DNA of 36,724 nt from Phycisphaerales bacterium (lineage in GTDB: Bacteria > Planctomycetota > Phycisphaerae > WQYP01): NCBI GenBank assembly GCA_009781185.1, contig WQYP01000023.1, positions 1 to 36,724 on the forward strand, written 5' to 3'. The notes under the pieces were generated by a model that worked only from the letters and a program-made list of their open reading frames with translations, did no database searches and was not told where the DNA came from. Below, one piece after another: positions 1 to 8,908 of this stretch. The translations under genes were made by a program, and so were the position numbers. Within the stretch, counting starts at the first letter, position 1; each line of letters begins with the position of its first letter.

Positions 1-1347
1 CTGCCACGCTTGCAGCAGAGCATACAGCCGACGGGTCCTCTCCGGCTCTTGCGAAGCCAGGTTACGTGTCTCCGACGGATCGTTCACCAGATCGTAAAGT
101 TCCAGGTGGTTGTCCTCGAAGAACTCGATGAGCTTCCATCGTCCGTCGCCGGTCACAAGTGACGCCGCCGGTGCTCCGCCCTGATTGGAATAGTGTGGAT
201 AGTGCCAGAAGACCGCCTCTCGCGGCAGGCTTGCGTCGGGATTCTCGAACAGCGGCACCATCGAGAGTCCATCGACATGCTGCTTCGGTCGCAACGGCAG
301 TCCCGCCGTCTGCAAGAATGTCGGATAAAAATCAGTCGTCGTCACAGGTGTATGACACGTCCCCCCGGCGGCGATCTTTTTCGGATAACGCGCAATCTGA
401 CACACCCGCATCCCGCCCTCGGCATTCCATCCCTTGCCCTCCGACCAAGGCAAGTTGCATGTCGGCGACCCCTCCGCCGTGGCAAGACCGCCGTTGTCGG
501 AGGTGAACGTGACAAGCGTGTCATCCGTCAATCCTTCCTCCGCCAACGCATCGAGCAATCGTCCAATGTTTGTATCGAGGTTCTCGATCATGGCCGCGTA
601 CACAGGATCGGACTGTACGATCCGCCGACGTACATGCGGCAGCACTTCGCCCTCACGACGCGGCAGAAACGGCATCGGCTCGCCCTCCACAAACGGATTC
701 ATCTCATCCAGGTGCATCGCCTTGGCCTTCGCTCGATACTTTTCCACCAGTTCCGGCGGCGCTTTGATCGGCACATGCACGGCGTAATGGCACAGATTCA
801 AAAAAAACGGGCGCCCCTCCCCACTCCGGTCACGCTTTCGAATCAACTCGATCGCCTCGGTGGTGATGCGGTCCGTCAGGTATTCGCCCGGCGGTCCGTC
901 GGGGAGTTGTGGACTGTTGTATGGCGACCAATACAAGTTTGGCCAGCCTCCGATATTCACATCAAACCCGTGCTTCTCCGGAGAGAACGCCTTGCCGCCC
1001 AGATGCCACTTGCCCACATGCCACGTTTGATACCCGCTCTCCCGCAGTGCCCTGGCGATGGAGACCTCCTCCAACGGCAGATAATGCAGGTACGGGACCG
1101 TGCTGAGCTTCCCGCAATTATCTCCGTCGAGCCAATTCGTCAGTCCGACGCGAGCGGGATACTTGCCGGACATCAGCGCCGCCCGTGACGGCGAACAGAC
1201 CGGGCAGGCGGCATAGGCGTTGGTGAAGCGCATTCCCTCCTTCGCCAGCGCATCGAGTCGCGGTGTTTCATAAAACGTCGAGCCGAAGCACCCCAGATCG
1301 CGGACGCCCAGATCGTCAATCAGAATAGATACAATATTCGTTGCCAT
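1..1347 (-). CDS. Sulfatase (arylsulfatase A-like), 3' end cut by window edge
   Basis: Hydrolyses a sulfate ester, probably on a glycan. The 449 codons visible have no stop, so the C-terminus lies outside the window. The N-terminus begins MATNIVSILIDDLG, whose two Asp (11-12) are the usual Ca-binding pair. The activation motif CPVCSPSR has the cysteine that becomes formylglycine at residue 51 (CSPSR). A GKWHLGG stretch and a TSDNGG stretch further on are also typical of the family, and LYDLVNDPSETRNLA is the usual near-C-terminal sulfatase block, so little is missing. There is no signal peptide, which implies cytoplasmic action. The start ATG is preceded by GAGG five bases upstream. It is the last visible gene of the leftward operon, 26 bp after the URO-D-like gene. 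Family assignment is firm; the substrate is unknown. Confidence 0.93.
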   Translation of the reverse strand, partial: MATNIVSILIDDLGVRDLGCFGSTFYETPRLDALAKEGMRFTNAYAACPVCSPSRAALMSGKYPARVGLTNWLDGDNCGKLSTVPYLHYLPLEEVSIARALRESGYQTWHVGKWHLGGKAFSPEKHGFDVNIGGWPNLYWSPYNSPQLPDGPPGEYLTDRITTEAIELIRKRDRSGEGRPFFLNLCHYAVHVPIKAPPELVEKYRAKAKAMHLDEMNPFVEGEPMPFLPRREGEVLPHVRRRIVQSDPVYAAMIENLDTNIGRLLDALAEEGLTDDTLVTFTSDNGGLATAEGSPTCNLPWSEGKGWNAEGGMRVCQIARYPKKIAAGGTCHTPVTTTDFYPTFLQTAGLPLRPKQHVDGLSMVPLFENPDASLPREAVFWHYPHYSNQGGAPAASLVTGDGRWKLIEFFEDNHLELYDLVNDPSETRNLASQEPERTRRLYALLQAWQ

Positions 1348-1373
1348 AACATCCTCGCTGATTGTGCGTTATC

Positions 1374-2522
1374 CTAAAACTTTCCGCATAACAAGTCCTG
1401 TTTGCGTTTCATATAGTAACAAAAGTTTTCCCATGAAATATCGGGCGAAACCGTGTGATCGACGGTCGGGATAAAACCGCCTTCCTCGATGAGCGGGGCG
1501 AGTTCGGCCAGGTGCTTGTCGATGGCGTCTTTTCCTTTGGCGAGTTCCATTTTGTTGATGCCGCCGGAGAGCCGCAGGTCGCGACCGTATTCTTTGCGGA
1601 TGCGGAGTGGGTCCATATCCGCCACCCGTTCCAGCGGCCAGATGCCGTCGACGCCGGCTTCCATCAATAGCGGAATCAGCGACTCGCAATTGCCGTCGGT
1701 GTCCACCAATATGTACTTCACGCCGTTGCGTTTATAAAAATCGACCAGGCGGCGCATCTGCGGGAAGATATATTCTTTGTAATGCTGCGGGCTTATCAGT
1801 GGGCCTGTTTTCATTGACATGTCTTCGTTGATGAACACATAGTCGAAATCGCCCCCCCCCTCTGCCGCCAGCGCAGGCTTCGAGACCTCCATCGTAAAGT
1901 CCGCGATGAACGTCATCATGTCATGGACCAGTGCCGGGTCGTCGTGGAAAGCGTAGCTGAGATTCATCGTCCCCATCCACTCACGGCAACGCCAATAAAA
2001 ACCCTTCGTGCCCATGTTCTGAGCCAGAACCAGTACATGCTCACGGTTCTTCCAACGCGGTCCCATGATCTTTTTCCAGTTCGCGGGATAGCGAGCGTTC
2101 TGGTTCGCTATATAACGTTTTTTGAGTTCATGGAAGTCTTGCATCGTTTCGACGGGGAAGCTGATGTATTCATCCATGCAGGCTCGCATCCCGCCGGTAG
2201 TACCCTCAATCAGCGCCTTATGTACGATTCCGCGACGATCACGGTAGACTTCATAAAGATCGGTCTTTTCAATGAGCGTGTAGTCAAACATCGGCAGCAT
2301 GTCGAAGTTGACGTCGAAGAACTCCCTCGCGTCCATGTTGAAATACTCGTCGCCGGTGAACCAGTCCCATTGAATGTCGTAGGGGTTCATGCCTTCGCGT
2401 ATCCAGCGTTCTTTTGTTTGCGCCCATACGCCAACCTCATGGTTGGGAACTCTGTCAACGGGTTTATACTCCATGACATTGATAAAGCGCTGCCGCTCGG
2501 TCATTGACTCGTTACAAAACAT
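1374..2522 (-). CDS. Uroporphyrinogen decarboxylase-like / methyltransferase family protein
   Basis: A 382-residue member of the URO-D superfamily (TIM barrel that includes haem URO-D and the MtaA/MtbA methylcobamide methyltransferases). The start MTERQRFINVMEYKPVDRVPNHE is the usual N-terminal block of this branch. The region KYILVDTDGN, where MtaA proteins carry a zinc-binding H-x-C, has no His-x-Cys here; SGGINK follows. A zinc-dependent methyltransferase mechanism is therefore not supported for this copy. Haem synthesis is unlikely given its place between glycan genes. I chose the ATG at 2522: AGGAG lies six bases upstream and overlaps the TAG stop of the preceding gene. A GTG one codon earlier is possible. 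A run of nine C (1852-1860 on the plus strand) encodes Gly-Gly-Gly without breaking the frame. The reaction is unknown. Confidence 0.85.
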   Translation of the reverse strand: MFCNESMTERQRFINVMEYKPVDRVPNHEVGVWAQTKERWIREGMNPYDIQWDWFTGDEYFNMDAREFFDVNFDMLPMFDYTLIEKTDLYEVYRDRRGIVHKALIEGTTGGMRACMDEYISFPVETMQDFHELKKRYIANQNARYPANWKKIMGPRWKNREHVLVLAQNMGTKGFYWRCREWMGTMNLSYAFHDDPALVHDMMTFIADFTMEVSKPALAAEGGGDFDYVFINEDMSMKTGPLISPQHYKEYIFPQMRRLVDFYKRNGVKYILVDTDGNCESLIPLLMEAGVDGIWPLERVADMDPLRIRKEYGRDLRLSGGINKMELAKGKDAIDKHLAELAPLIEEGGFIPTVDHTVSPDISWENFCYYMKRKQDLLCGKF

Positions 2523-2531
2523 CACATGCTC

Positions 2532-4796
2532 CTATTGTTGCACAACTAAAGTTTTGTATGAATCCATGATCTTTCCGAGCGATTCATACAAGGGCGGATT
2601 CATCAAGTCACTGCCGCGCGGCAGAATGACCTTTTCACGGTATTCGGCAAGTTCGCTGAGTCGGCGACGGAGCAGTGCCTTCGGATCGCTTTCGCCGTCG
2701 AAATTATCGAGCACGAGGTTGGCGGCATATGCGGCTTCTCCGAGGCGGAGCAGCATGCCCAGCACGATGACGCCGTCGTCGAATGCGTCCATCAGCATAC
2801 GATAGTCTTCGGCGTTCAACTTGCTCTCCACGGCGCGGAGAAGTTCCCGAGACTCATTTACTTTTTGAAGCGCGAACGCATTGTTCTTTCTATAGTCCGA
2901 AATGGAAATCGGAGTCGTTTTCATTTGATAGAGATACTGCTCGCCGCTGTGGATTACGTCGCCCGGTTTTTTATTAATCAGTCTGACGCCCGGCTTGCCA
3001 AAAAGTTTGAAAGCCGCGCCGTTAACGGGAGCCCAATGAAACGGTTCGATGGCGCTGTGCATCATCAAATGGCTGCCGTTGATCTGCAAACCGTCGAAAA
3101 TAATGGCCTTTGAGTTTTTCAGCGCCTTGACGACATTCCCGGCGGCCTCTCGTCCGAATCGGCGAACGGCCCATTCGTCCCACAACGCGTCTATATCTTC
3201 CGCGCCGCTCCAAAGCTGCCGCGATGAGGCGAAGGGGATGATTTCGGCCATGTTGAACAAGGTGCCGTAGGGCGTCCGATCGTGCAGGTTAAGGCGTTGC
3301 TGCATCACACGTGCGCCCAGGCGAGCGGCTTCTTTTGCTGAGAAAACAATGGGGTCCGGATAGGCGTTGGGCAGGCTGGCTCCGCCGTAATATTCGGCGT
3401 CGGTGACCCATTGCGACATGCCGAAGTTGTGCTTCACCGCCTCCTGCTTCGCCGCGTCCGACAAATAATTCATCACCGGCAAATCGTAAATCCACAGATT
3501 GTTGTTCCAGTAGTCGTCCTCAATGCAGGTAATATACGGGTAATCGTAGACGACCCGCCGCATGACGCTCATTCCGTCGCTGGTGATGCCGTAGATGTGG
3601 CTCCAAAAACCCGCTTTGACGCCCCGCTCGCGGCAGACACGCTGCATGACATCCAAATAGACGCGGAGGATTTTTTCGTTGGTTTCGTACTGAGCGCTGA
3701 GTGCCTTGGGGTCGCGGCTGACGTTGGAGCCGCTGAAGTTTTCAGAGATGTTAAAATAGCGTTTGTATCGGCCGTACTCGCTGCCCTCGGTGGAACTTGT
3801 CACGACGCCCTTAATCTCCGGAAACGTATCGAGCAGCGTGGTCAGATATTTTTCAAAGAGGACAGCCACCGCCGGTAAAAAACCCTTCGGTTCCGGGCCG
3901 CCGCGATAGAACGCCTCGACGGCAGCTTCATCAAACCCATGAGGAATCAACGGCGGAGCCTCCGCGAACACATCAAGCCCATATTCGGACATTTCCGCAA
4001 AGAACTTCCGCCATTCAATCACCTGGAACCGGTTGACCGTTAAGTTGTCGGACGCATCTATGAGGATGGGATGGGCGTTGCGCGCAACGGGAGTGCCGCA
4101 CTGCCCGCCCGCGATGATCTGGACCGCAGTGTATCCGTACCTTGGCAGTTCTCGCATGGTTCTGTAAAACAGGCCGGGCTTGTATTCCTCGCCGCCCAGG
4201 ACCGTGGGCGTGACCAAAGCCACCCGTTCCGGAACGAGCGGTGTCTTCACGACGCGAAGCCCTTTGAGGCTGTCCTGAACTTTCAGCATATCCGCCAGCC
4301 GATACGCGGCGTAGAGCATCCCGCGCGGGCCGTTCCCCGTCGCCGCCACGATCAGCGGTTGATCGCGCAGCGTGACCACGGCAAACGAATCCTTCGTGCC
4401 AAGAGTTTTCGTTGTGTCACCCGGAAGTCTATCACGAACCCAGGAAGTTTCCGTGTCCCCAAGCAGAATCACTAGATCATATTTGCCGAGATTGTGTTCG
4501 CTCGGATCGCCGTGCAGGATGTCAAAATTGCCGCCGTAATCGCATAGGCGTTCCACGGCCCTTCTCTGGATTTTTAGGGGGGGGGCCGCCACCCCCTCGT
4601 TTTGGCCCGGAAGGATGATGGCTTGTTTTTGCCTGGTCATGGGAGACCGTCCTTTCACTTGCGACATTTGGTCATTGTGGCATGCCACTGTTGCATACAA
4701 CAATGGCAATAAACACAACACAAAAACCGTAAACTGCATTATCCTGTTCGCCACTATAGACCACCCTTTCACTTTCGACGCAAAGTAACGCTTCAT
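2532..4796 (-). CDS. Exported GH67/GH20-like putative glycoside hydrolase
   Basis: A 754-residue protein. A basic N-terminus (MKRYFASKVKG) precedes a hydrophobic segment ending LLYATVAC, which suggests a signal peptide or an atypical lipobox. Residues of about 55-190 look like the small alpha/beta domain found before the catalytic barrel in GH67, GH20 and GH84 enzymes (LVILLGDTETSW-type start, then GNGPRGMLYAAYRLADML). The rest resembles a TIM barrel followed by a helical region (LWDEWAVRRFG, as in alpha-glucuronidases). I could not assign catalytic acids, so activity and substrate are unproven. Its ATG lies just after the TGA of the GH99-like gene, with no clear Shine-Dalgarno, so translational coupling is likely. 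A run of nine G (4577-4585) falls early in the gene. Probably cleaves or binds the glycan handled by the operon. Confidence 0.7.
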   Translation of the reverse strand: MKRYFASKVKGWSIVANRIMQFTVFVLCLLPLLYATVACHNDQMSQVKGRSPMTRQKQAIILPGQNEGVAAPPLKIQRRAVERLCDYGGNFDILHGDPSEHNLGKYDLVILLGDTETSWVRDRLPGDTTKTLGTKDSFAVVTLRDQPLIVAATGNGPRGMLYAAYRLADMLKVQDSLKGLRVVKTPLVPERVALVTPTVLGGEEYKPGLFYRTMRELPRYGYTAVQIIAGGQCGTPVARNAHPILIDASDNLTVNRFQVIEWRKFFAEMSEYGLDVFAEAPPLIPHGFDEAAVEAFYRGGPEPKGFLPAVAVLFEKYLTTLLDTFPEIKGVVTSSTEGSEYGRYKRYFNISENFSGSNVSRDPKALSAQYETNEKILRVYLDVMQRVCRERGVKAGFWSHIYGITSDGMSVMRRVVYDYPYITCIEDDYWNNNLWIYDLPVMNYLSDAAKQEAVKHNFGMSQWVTDAEYYGGASLPNAYPDPIVFSAKEAARLGARVMQQRLNLHDRTPYGTLFNMAEIIPFASSRQLWSGAEDIDALWDEWAVRRFGREAAGNVVKALKNSKAIIFDGLQINGSHLMMHSAIEPFHWAPVNGAAFKLFGKPGVRLINKKPGDVIHSGEQYLYQMKTTPISISDYRKNNAFALQKVNESRELLRAVESKLNAEDYRMLMDAFDDGVIVLGMLLRLGEAAYAANLVLDNFDGESDPKALLRRRLSELAEYREKVILPRGSDLMNPPLYESLGKIMDSYKTLVVQQ

Positions 4797-4799
4797 CAA

Positions 4800-5900
4800 T
4801 CAAATAAAAATATCTCTCACAGCTTCCAAATAGCCGTACCCGTAGAGATCGTCCGGTTGGAGGTAACTGGCTTCCGTCCATTCGTTCCAACTGTTAATCG
4901 TAATCAACGGCGTCTGGCGTTGGTGGGCATCGGCGTAGTCCTTGGCCGCTTGCAACGCTTTTCGTATTTCCATCGGCGTACAGTTGGTCAAAATGTTTTT
5001 TCTATACTTTTTGTGCCGGGGATTGTTGTCCCAGCCCAGTGATACATGCGCGAAATAAGGTTTCCCGTAAGCCTTATCCACCCGATTCCACTCGCGCACA
5101 ACATCGGGCAAAACCTGTCCGTAATCCCGCGATATATTTGTAAAATGGACATATTGATAATGGGTTAAGCTGTCAAAACCAAGCGTGGCGATGATTTCAC
5201 GGAGAGATGGTTTTTCACTGCCATCGACGCCGCTGATGTCCAGCGCTCTGTCTCCCCAGAGCGTCATTTGCAGCCAAAGTCCCGGCAAACCGGCAGCGAC
5301 GGCACGTTTTCGCAAACCGTCGAGTGCCAAGCAGGCCTGTTCCATGCCGCCAAGTCCGTTGATAAAATTTGCCGTGTCATATATTTGAAAGACTGGACGA
5401 TTGTCGATTCTATAGTAGCACGGCAACTTAAAATATCTTTCGATCAAACGGTCGGAAAGTCGGACGAACTCCTCCATGTTGACTTTGCCGTCCCAAATGA
5501 CCGTTTTTTCGTCGTCGGAAAGGCGGTAATCCCATACATTCACGGCATCATGGTTCGCCCACATCAAATAAAACTTCATCTTATGTTTATTTTTCGCCTT
5601 GAGATAACCTTCGTTGAGGCACTGTTCCAAAAACGAACGGCGATCATACCAGTACCAATCATAGATAAATACATTGACCCCATGCGTAACGGCTGCCTCG
5701 ATCTCCATTTCCATGACATCCGGGTCGGCTTCATCCACATAACCCCAAAGAGGTTTCCTCGGCCATTGATGGCCGGGGAATTTTGCCTGAGCGTTTCGTA
5801 CCGTCTGCCATTCGCCCTTTTTCTCCGGCCAAAACTGATGAGCGCGCGGCTCTTTGCCGGTATAGGCCGGCCATATGTAAGCGGCAATGTCATATTTCAT
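4800..5900 (-). CDS. GH99-like / WbsX-type glycoside hydrolase-like protein
   Basis: A 366-residue protein of the WbsX (glycosyltransferase WbsX, GH99-like) family. Diagnostic features are the N-terminal IAAYIWPAY segment, a central NVFIYDWYWYD strand, and the C-terminal block NSWNEWTEASYLQPDD followed by YGYGYLEAVRD, which is the family signature. It has no signal peptide, so it should act in the cytoplasm. GH99 enzymes are endo-mannosidases/mannanases; most WbsX-like proteins in glycan clusters have no proven activity. The reading frame is open for 62 codons upstream, but the ATG at 5900 is best because AGGA precedes it and it lies 13 bp after the sulfatase stop. Its TGA is followed after three bases by the next ATG. 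Confidence 0.85.
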   Translation of the reverse strand: MKYDIAAYIWPAYTGKEPRAHQFWPEKKGEWQTVRNAQAKFPGHQWPRKPLWGYVDEADPDVMEMEIEAAVTHGVNVFIYDWYWYDRRSFLEQCLNEGYLKAKNKHKMKFYLMWANHDAVNVWDYRLSDDEKTVIWDGKVNMEEFVRLSDRLIERYFKLPCYYRIDNRPVFQIYDTANFINGLGGMEQACLALDGLRKRAVAAGLPGLWLQMTLWGDRALDISGVDGSEKPSLREIIATLGFDSLTHYQYVHFTNISRDYGQVLPDVVREWNRVDKAYGKPYFAHVSLGWDNNPRHKKYRKNILTNCTPMEIRKALQAAKDYADAHQRQTPLITINSWNEWTEASYLQPDDLYGYGYLEAVRDIFI

Positions 5901-5913
5901 CGTATCGTTCCTG

Positions 5914-7401
5914 TTATTTAAGAAATGAAAAGTCCCGGACACCAAGATCGTAAGCCATTTGGTTGATGCGTTCTCTTGGATACTCTGTGCGAGGGAACGT
6001 TTTGAAATCGCCGCCTTCGAGTGCCGCCAGAAGTCCCGGCCTGTTCGCACGGGACAACGCCAAAGTATGCAACTCTTTGACCACATCGGGCTGTGTTTCC
6101 GCGAGGTTGTTCAACTCGTTCGGATCGTCGCGAAGGTTGAACAATTGCCGTCCGCCGCCGTTGGAGAAGAAAATGTATTTGTAATCGCCTTTTCGTACCA
6201 TGAACTTAAAGGCAGGCGTACCCGGCTCGCCGTAAACGGTAAATAAAGATTCTCGCGGTTCTACCGTTCCGGCCAACATGCCAAGCACGTCAATCCCGTC
6301 CCGTGTATCGAGTGCTCCTGCCGCGGATGACGCTATCGCAAACAGGTCCGTCAACGCAACGAGTTCCCCATTCCGAACGCCGCCTTTCATCCGCGCCGGC
6401 CACGATACTAGGAACGGAATGTGCGCCGACTGCTCAAACCAGCTCTCTTTTTGCCACGAATGGTGGTCGCCCATGTGGTCGCCGTGATCGGTGAAGAAGC
6501 AGATCAACACGTTGTCCGGATCGGGCATGGCTTCCACGGCGTCGAGCAGTTTTCCGATGCAACCGTCGATATAGCTGATCTCGCCGTAATAGCGTGATTT
6601 CGCGATCCGTGCCGAGAAGTTGTTTAACTCGTCGGCCCAAATAAGACGGTTCATCCACGGCAGATGCTCGTCCATATGGTCCGTCGCCACGTCGCCGCTG
6701 ACCGGGTTATCCATACGATCAGGATTGTACATACGATTGAACGGTATCGGCGGCGCAAAGGGCGGATGCGGGCCGATGAAGGAGACGAATCCGAACCACG
6801 GTCGCGGGTCGGGCGACTTGATTAACTCAATCACCTGGCTCGCCACGAACGCTTCGACGGTCATATCCGCCGGGAACGGGCTGGTCTGCGGCATGTAGTA
6901 CATCTCGGTGCGTTCGCCCTGAAGTTGTTCAATGTGACTGTACGCCGGATGCTTCGCGATGAACGCGCCGTAGGCGTCGGCCAAGCGATGTTCCGGTTTG
7001 CCCCAGACTTCCTCGGTGTGCAGATGCGTTTCATACCCAAGTTCTTCTTTTGGCGGGTAGGTGTGGAACTTGCCAACGCCGAAGGTTCGGTAGCCCTGCG
7101 AACTTAAAAACCTCGCCAGATACGGCCCGCAGCGTTCTTCCATGCCGGCAGGCTGGCCATCCAGTGCGGCCGGTCTCGCATTGCTGAAGCAGCAGGTCGT
7201 GTGCGGGTCGCGCCCAGTACGGACGATGTATCGTGCCGGAACGCAGACCGGGCAGGGCGAATAGGCGTTTGTAAACGTTACGCCGCGATGCACCAAACGG
7301 TCGATGTTCGGCGTTGAGATTTTGCTGTTGCCAAGCGAAGCTATGCAATCGTATCGGAACTGGTCGCACATGATGTAAAGGATATTGGGTTTGTTTTGCA
7401 T
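5914..7401 (-). CDS. Sulfatase, cytoplasmic type
   Basis: A complete 495-residue sulfatase. It opens with NILYIMCDQFRYD (metal-binding Asp 13) and has the activation motif CPVCVPAR with Cys 53 as the predicted formylglycine; CVPAR fits the C-x-P/A-x-R rule. HDRTP-like metal sites are represented by FFTDHGDHMGDH, and NLRDDPNELNNLAE is the usual C-terminal block. There is no signal peptide, as in the partial sulfatase at the left edge. The start ATG follows an AGGTGA Shine-Dalgarno four bases upstream, which is itself part of a heptamer array (7403-7444). It lies between the MtaA-like and GH99-like genes in the leftward operon. A separate maturase (formylglycine-generating enzyme or anSME) is needed and is not in the window. 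Confidence 0.95.
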   Translation of the reverse strand: MQNKPNILYIMCDQFRYDCIASLGNSKISTPNIDRLVHRGVTFTNAYSPCPVCVPARYIVRTGRDPHTTCCFSNARPAALDGQPAGMEERCGPYLARFLSSQGYRTFGVGKFHTYPPKEELGYETHLHTEEVWGKPEHRLADAYGAFIAKHPAYSHIEQLQGERTEMYYMPQTSPFPADMTVEAFVASQVIELIKSPDPRPWFGFVSFIGPHPPFAPPIPFNRMYNPDRMDNPVSGDVATDHMDEHLPWMNRLIWADELNNFSARIAKSRYYGEISYIDGCIGKLLDAVEAMPDPDNVLICFFTDHGDHMGDHHSWQKESWFEQSAHIPFLVSWPARMKGGVRNGELVALTDLFAIASSAAGALDTRDGIDVLGMLAGTVEPRESLFTVYGEPGTPAFKFMVRKGDYKYIFFSNGGGRQLFNLRDDPNELNNLAETQPDVVKELHTLALSRANRPGLLAALEGGDFKTFPRTEYPRERINQMAYDLGVRDFSFLK

Positions 7402-7402
7402 A

Positions 7403-7444
7403 CTTTCACCTTTTAACTTTTATCGTTTAACTTTCAACTTTTAA
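7403..7444 (-). repeat. Six-unit heptamer array carrying the sulfatase ribosome binding site
   Basis: On the plus strand the whole gap between two operon genes is six consecutive 7-base units such as cttttaa and ctttcaa. All begin with C and most differ from each other at one or two positions. On the coding strand the two units nearest the start junction create AGGTGA, four bases from the ATG of the sulfatase. The first unit overlaps the TAA stop of the upstream gene. Compare 29698-29732 and 34527-34582. Confidence 0.85.
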
Positions 7445-8541
7445 TATCTTCCGTAATCATGAGCCGCCTGATACATAGCGACGACGTTTTCCACCGGGGT
7501 ATTATCCTGTATCTGGTGCGTTGGCGCGAAGTGGTAGCCGCGACAGGTTTTCATCAGCTCCATGGTATTTTTACAAACTGTCGTCACATCGTCCACGGTC
7601 CCATTCACAAGTTCTCCTGCGGTGGAGATGCAGCCTCTGAAGCCGAGCCTGCCGCCGAAATGTTCGACCAAATAGGCTGGCGACATGTTGACCGCCTCCG
7701 GCTGTAGCGTGTCCACCGCTTTGATGCCGATGTCGATCATGTCTTCATAAGCCCAGCTCGAACTGCCGCAGGTGTGCATCATGGCGGGGATGCCGAAATG
7801 TGCGGCCAAATCGGCGAATTTTTTGTGGATCGGCTTGAGCGTGCTGCGGTACAGCTCAAGGCTAATCATCGGGGCGATCTGCGTGCCGAGGTCTTCGCCG
7901 AGCCATAAAAAATCAATGTGCCCTTTGCATTTAGTCAGCAACCTTTCCAACATGCCGAACTGAAACGCGACGCGGCGATGTATAAAATCCATCGCCGCCT
8001 GGTTTCCGGTGATGAGGTGGCAAAGCACATCCTCCATGCCCATGATTCGGCCGTTGGAGTTGATGACATCCGGAACGCCGGGATTGCCGATGTAGAGAGC
8101 GTATTGGCCGTGGTAGGATTTTGCTCGATCAAGCGCTGCGTCATAATCGAAATCGTCGGGGTTCGGCACGGGAAATCGCTCGAACGCCTCATCGTCCGCA
8201 TCGGCCAGTGGAAAGTCGCAAGCATCCCAGTATCCGCCGGTGCCGTGCTCAATCCAGCGGGAAATGCTGCCCTCAAGTTGATTGACCCTTCGCTCCGGCG
8301 GCACCACATGCAACATCGGCCCAACATAACGAGCGCCTATTCCGCGATAATCCACGCCGAGCACCACCATCAACGCTTCGTCGTTATCGTCGGCGACACC
8401 AAGGGCCTTTTTCAGTCTTGCATCAATACCGGGGTTCGCGTCATAGCCGATCGTCACCCGATCGGTCTTTTCAAACGCAAAAGTCCTGACGACCCGCTCC
8501 CGTGACGTCATCGTCTCCACAAATTTATTCAGATGGCACAT
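7441..8541 (-). CDS. URO-D/MtaA-like protein with H-x-C zinc-type motif
   Basis: A 366-residue URO-D superfamily protein and first gene of the leftward operon. The N-terminal MTSRERVVRTFAFEKTDRV block is typical. Unlike its paralogue at 1374-2522 it has MMHTCGSSSWA, then FRGCIST about 45 residues later, which fits the H-x-C-(n)-C zinc site of methylcobamide methyltransferases (MtaA, MtbA). That suggests, but does not prove, methyl transfer from or to a corrinoid; H-x-C-G also occurs in uncharacterised URO-D relatives, and no corrinoid protein is encoded here. The ATG at 8541 is the only good start; the upstream AAGGA is rather far (about eleven bases). It ends in a heptamer array that leads into the sulfatase. 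Confidence 0.85.
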   Translation of the reverse strand: MCHLNKFVETMTSRERVVRTFAFEKTDRVTIGYDANPGIDARLKKALGVADDNDEALMVVLGVDYRGIGARYVGPMLHVVPPERRVNQLEGSISRWIEHGTGGYWDACDFPLADADDEAFERFPVPNPDDFDYDAALDRAKSYHGQYALYIGNPGVPDVINSNGRIMGMEDVLCHLITGNQAAMDFIHRRVAFQFGMLERLLTKCKGHIDFLWLGEDLGTQIAPMISLELYRSTLKPIHKKFADLAAHFGIPAMMHTCGSSSWAYEDMIDIGIKAVDTLQPEAVNMSPAYLVEHFGGRLGFRGCISTAGELVNGTVDDVTTVCKNTMELMKTCRGYHFAPTHQIQDNTPVENVVAMYQAAHDYGRY

Positions 8542-8683
8542 GGAAATATATCCTTGACAAGGCGAAATCCGCTGTTGAGTCGATGAGCGCTCGGAGGATT
8601 ATGAGTATCTGGCGGCGCAAGGTCAAGATGTTCGTTATCCGTGGCGTTATGGCGAAGGGGAAAGCGCATTTGGCGTTTCACGT

Positions 8684-8770
8684 CTGTCAGCCCCCGGCTC
8701 TGCCGGGGGTTTTGAGGGCATGAACGCGGGTACTGCAACTCGAACCCCCGGCAGAGCCGGGGGCTGACAG
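8684..8770. repeat. REPIN-like inverted pair, family A
   Basis: Two perfect 28-base inverted arms (8684-8711 and 8743-8770), each itself a palindrome with core CCCCCGGCTCTGCCGGGGG, separated by 31 bp. This is the layout of REPINs (paired REP sequences). It sits in the divergent region between the leftward operon and the PEP-CTERM gene. The remaining 8542-9105 spacer shows no gene; the stretch 8840-8890 is A/T rich. Confidence 0.9.
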
Positions 8771-8880
8771 TCCAATGCGTTTGCTCTGCGTTATGCGAAC
8801 GCGTGATACAAAATGCAGGGGGCGAAGAGAGGGGTGGGCACGCCCTCATAAAAAAAATTACAAAAAAAATACTTTTTCAT

Positions 8881-8908
8881 TTGCATTTTTTGAGACTTGG
8901 GGTATGTT
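8881..8908 (+). promoter_or_regulatory. Possible promoter of the PEP-CTERM gene
   Basis: TTGCAT at 8881-8886 and TATGTT at 8903-8908 with a 16-base spacer, following an A/T-rich stretch. The fit to a sigma70 consensus is only fair and the 5' leader would be about 190 bases. The gene itself has a good AGGAG nine bases before its ATG. Confidence 0.25.

Noticed and set aside
193..1188. A 331-codon plus-strand frame antisense to the left-edge sulfatase.
   Set aside because: The minus-strand frame has the sulfatase motifs, a Shine-Dalgarno and runs to the edge; this one is a GC-rich shadow with no recognisable domain.
8572..8682. A protein-like stretch (DYEYLAAQGQDVRYP) on the plus strand running into a REP arm.
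   Set aside because: No start, no ribosome binding site and a stop just upstream; too short to identify as a remnant.
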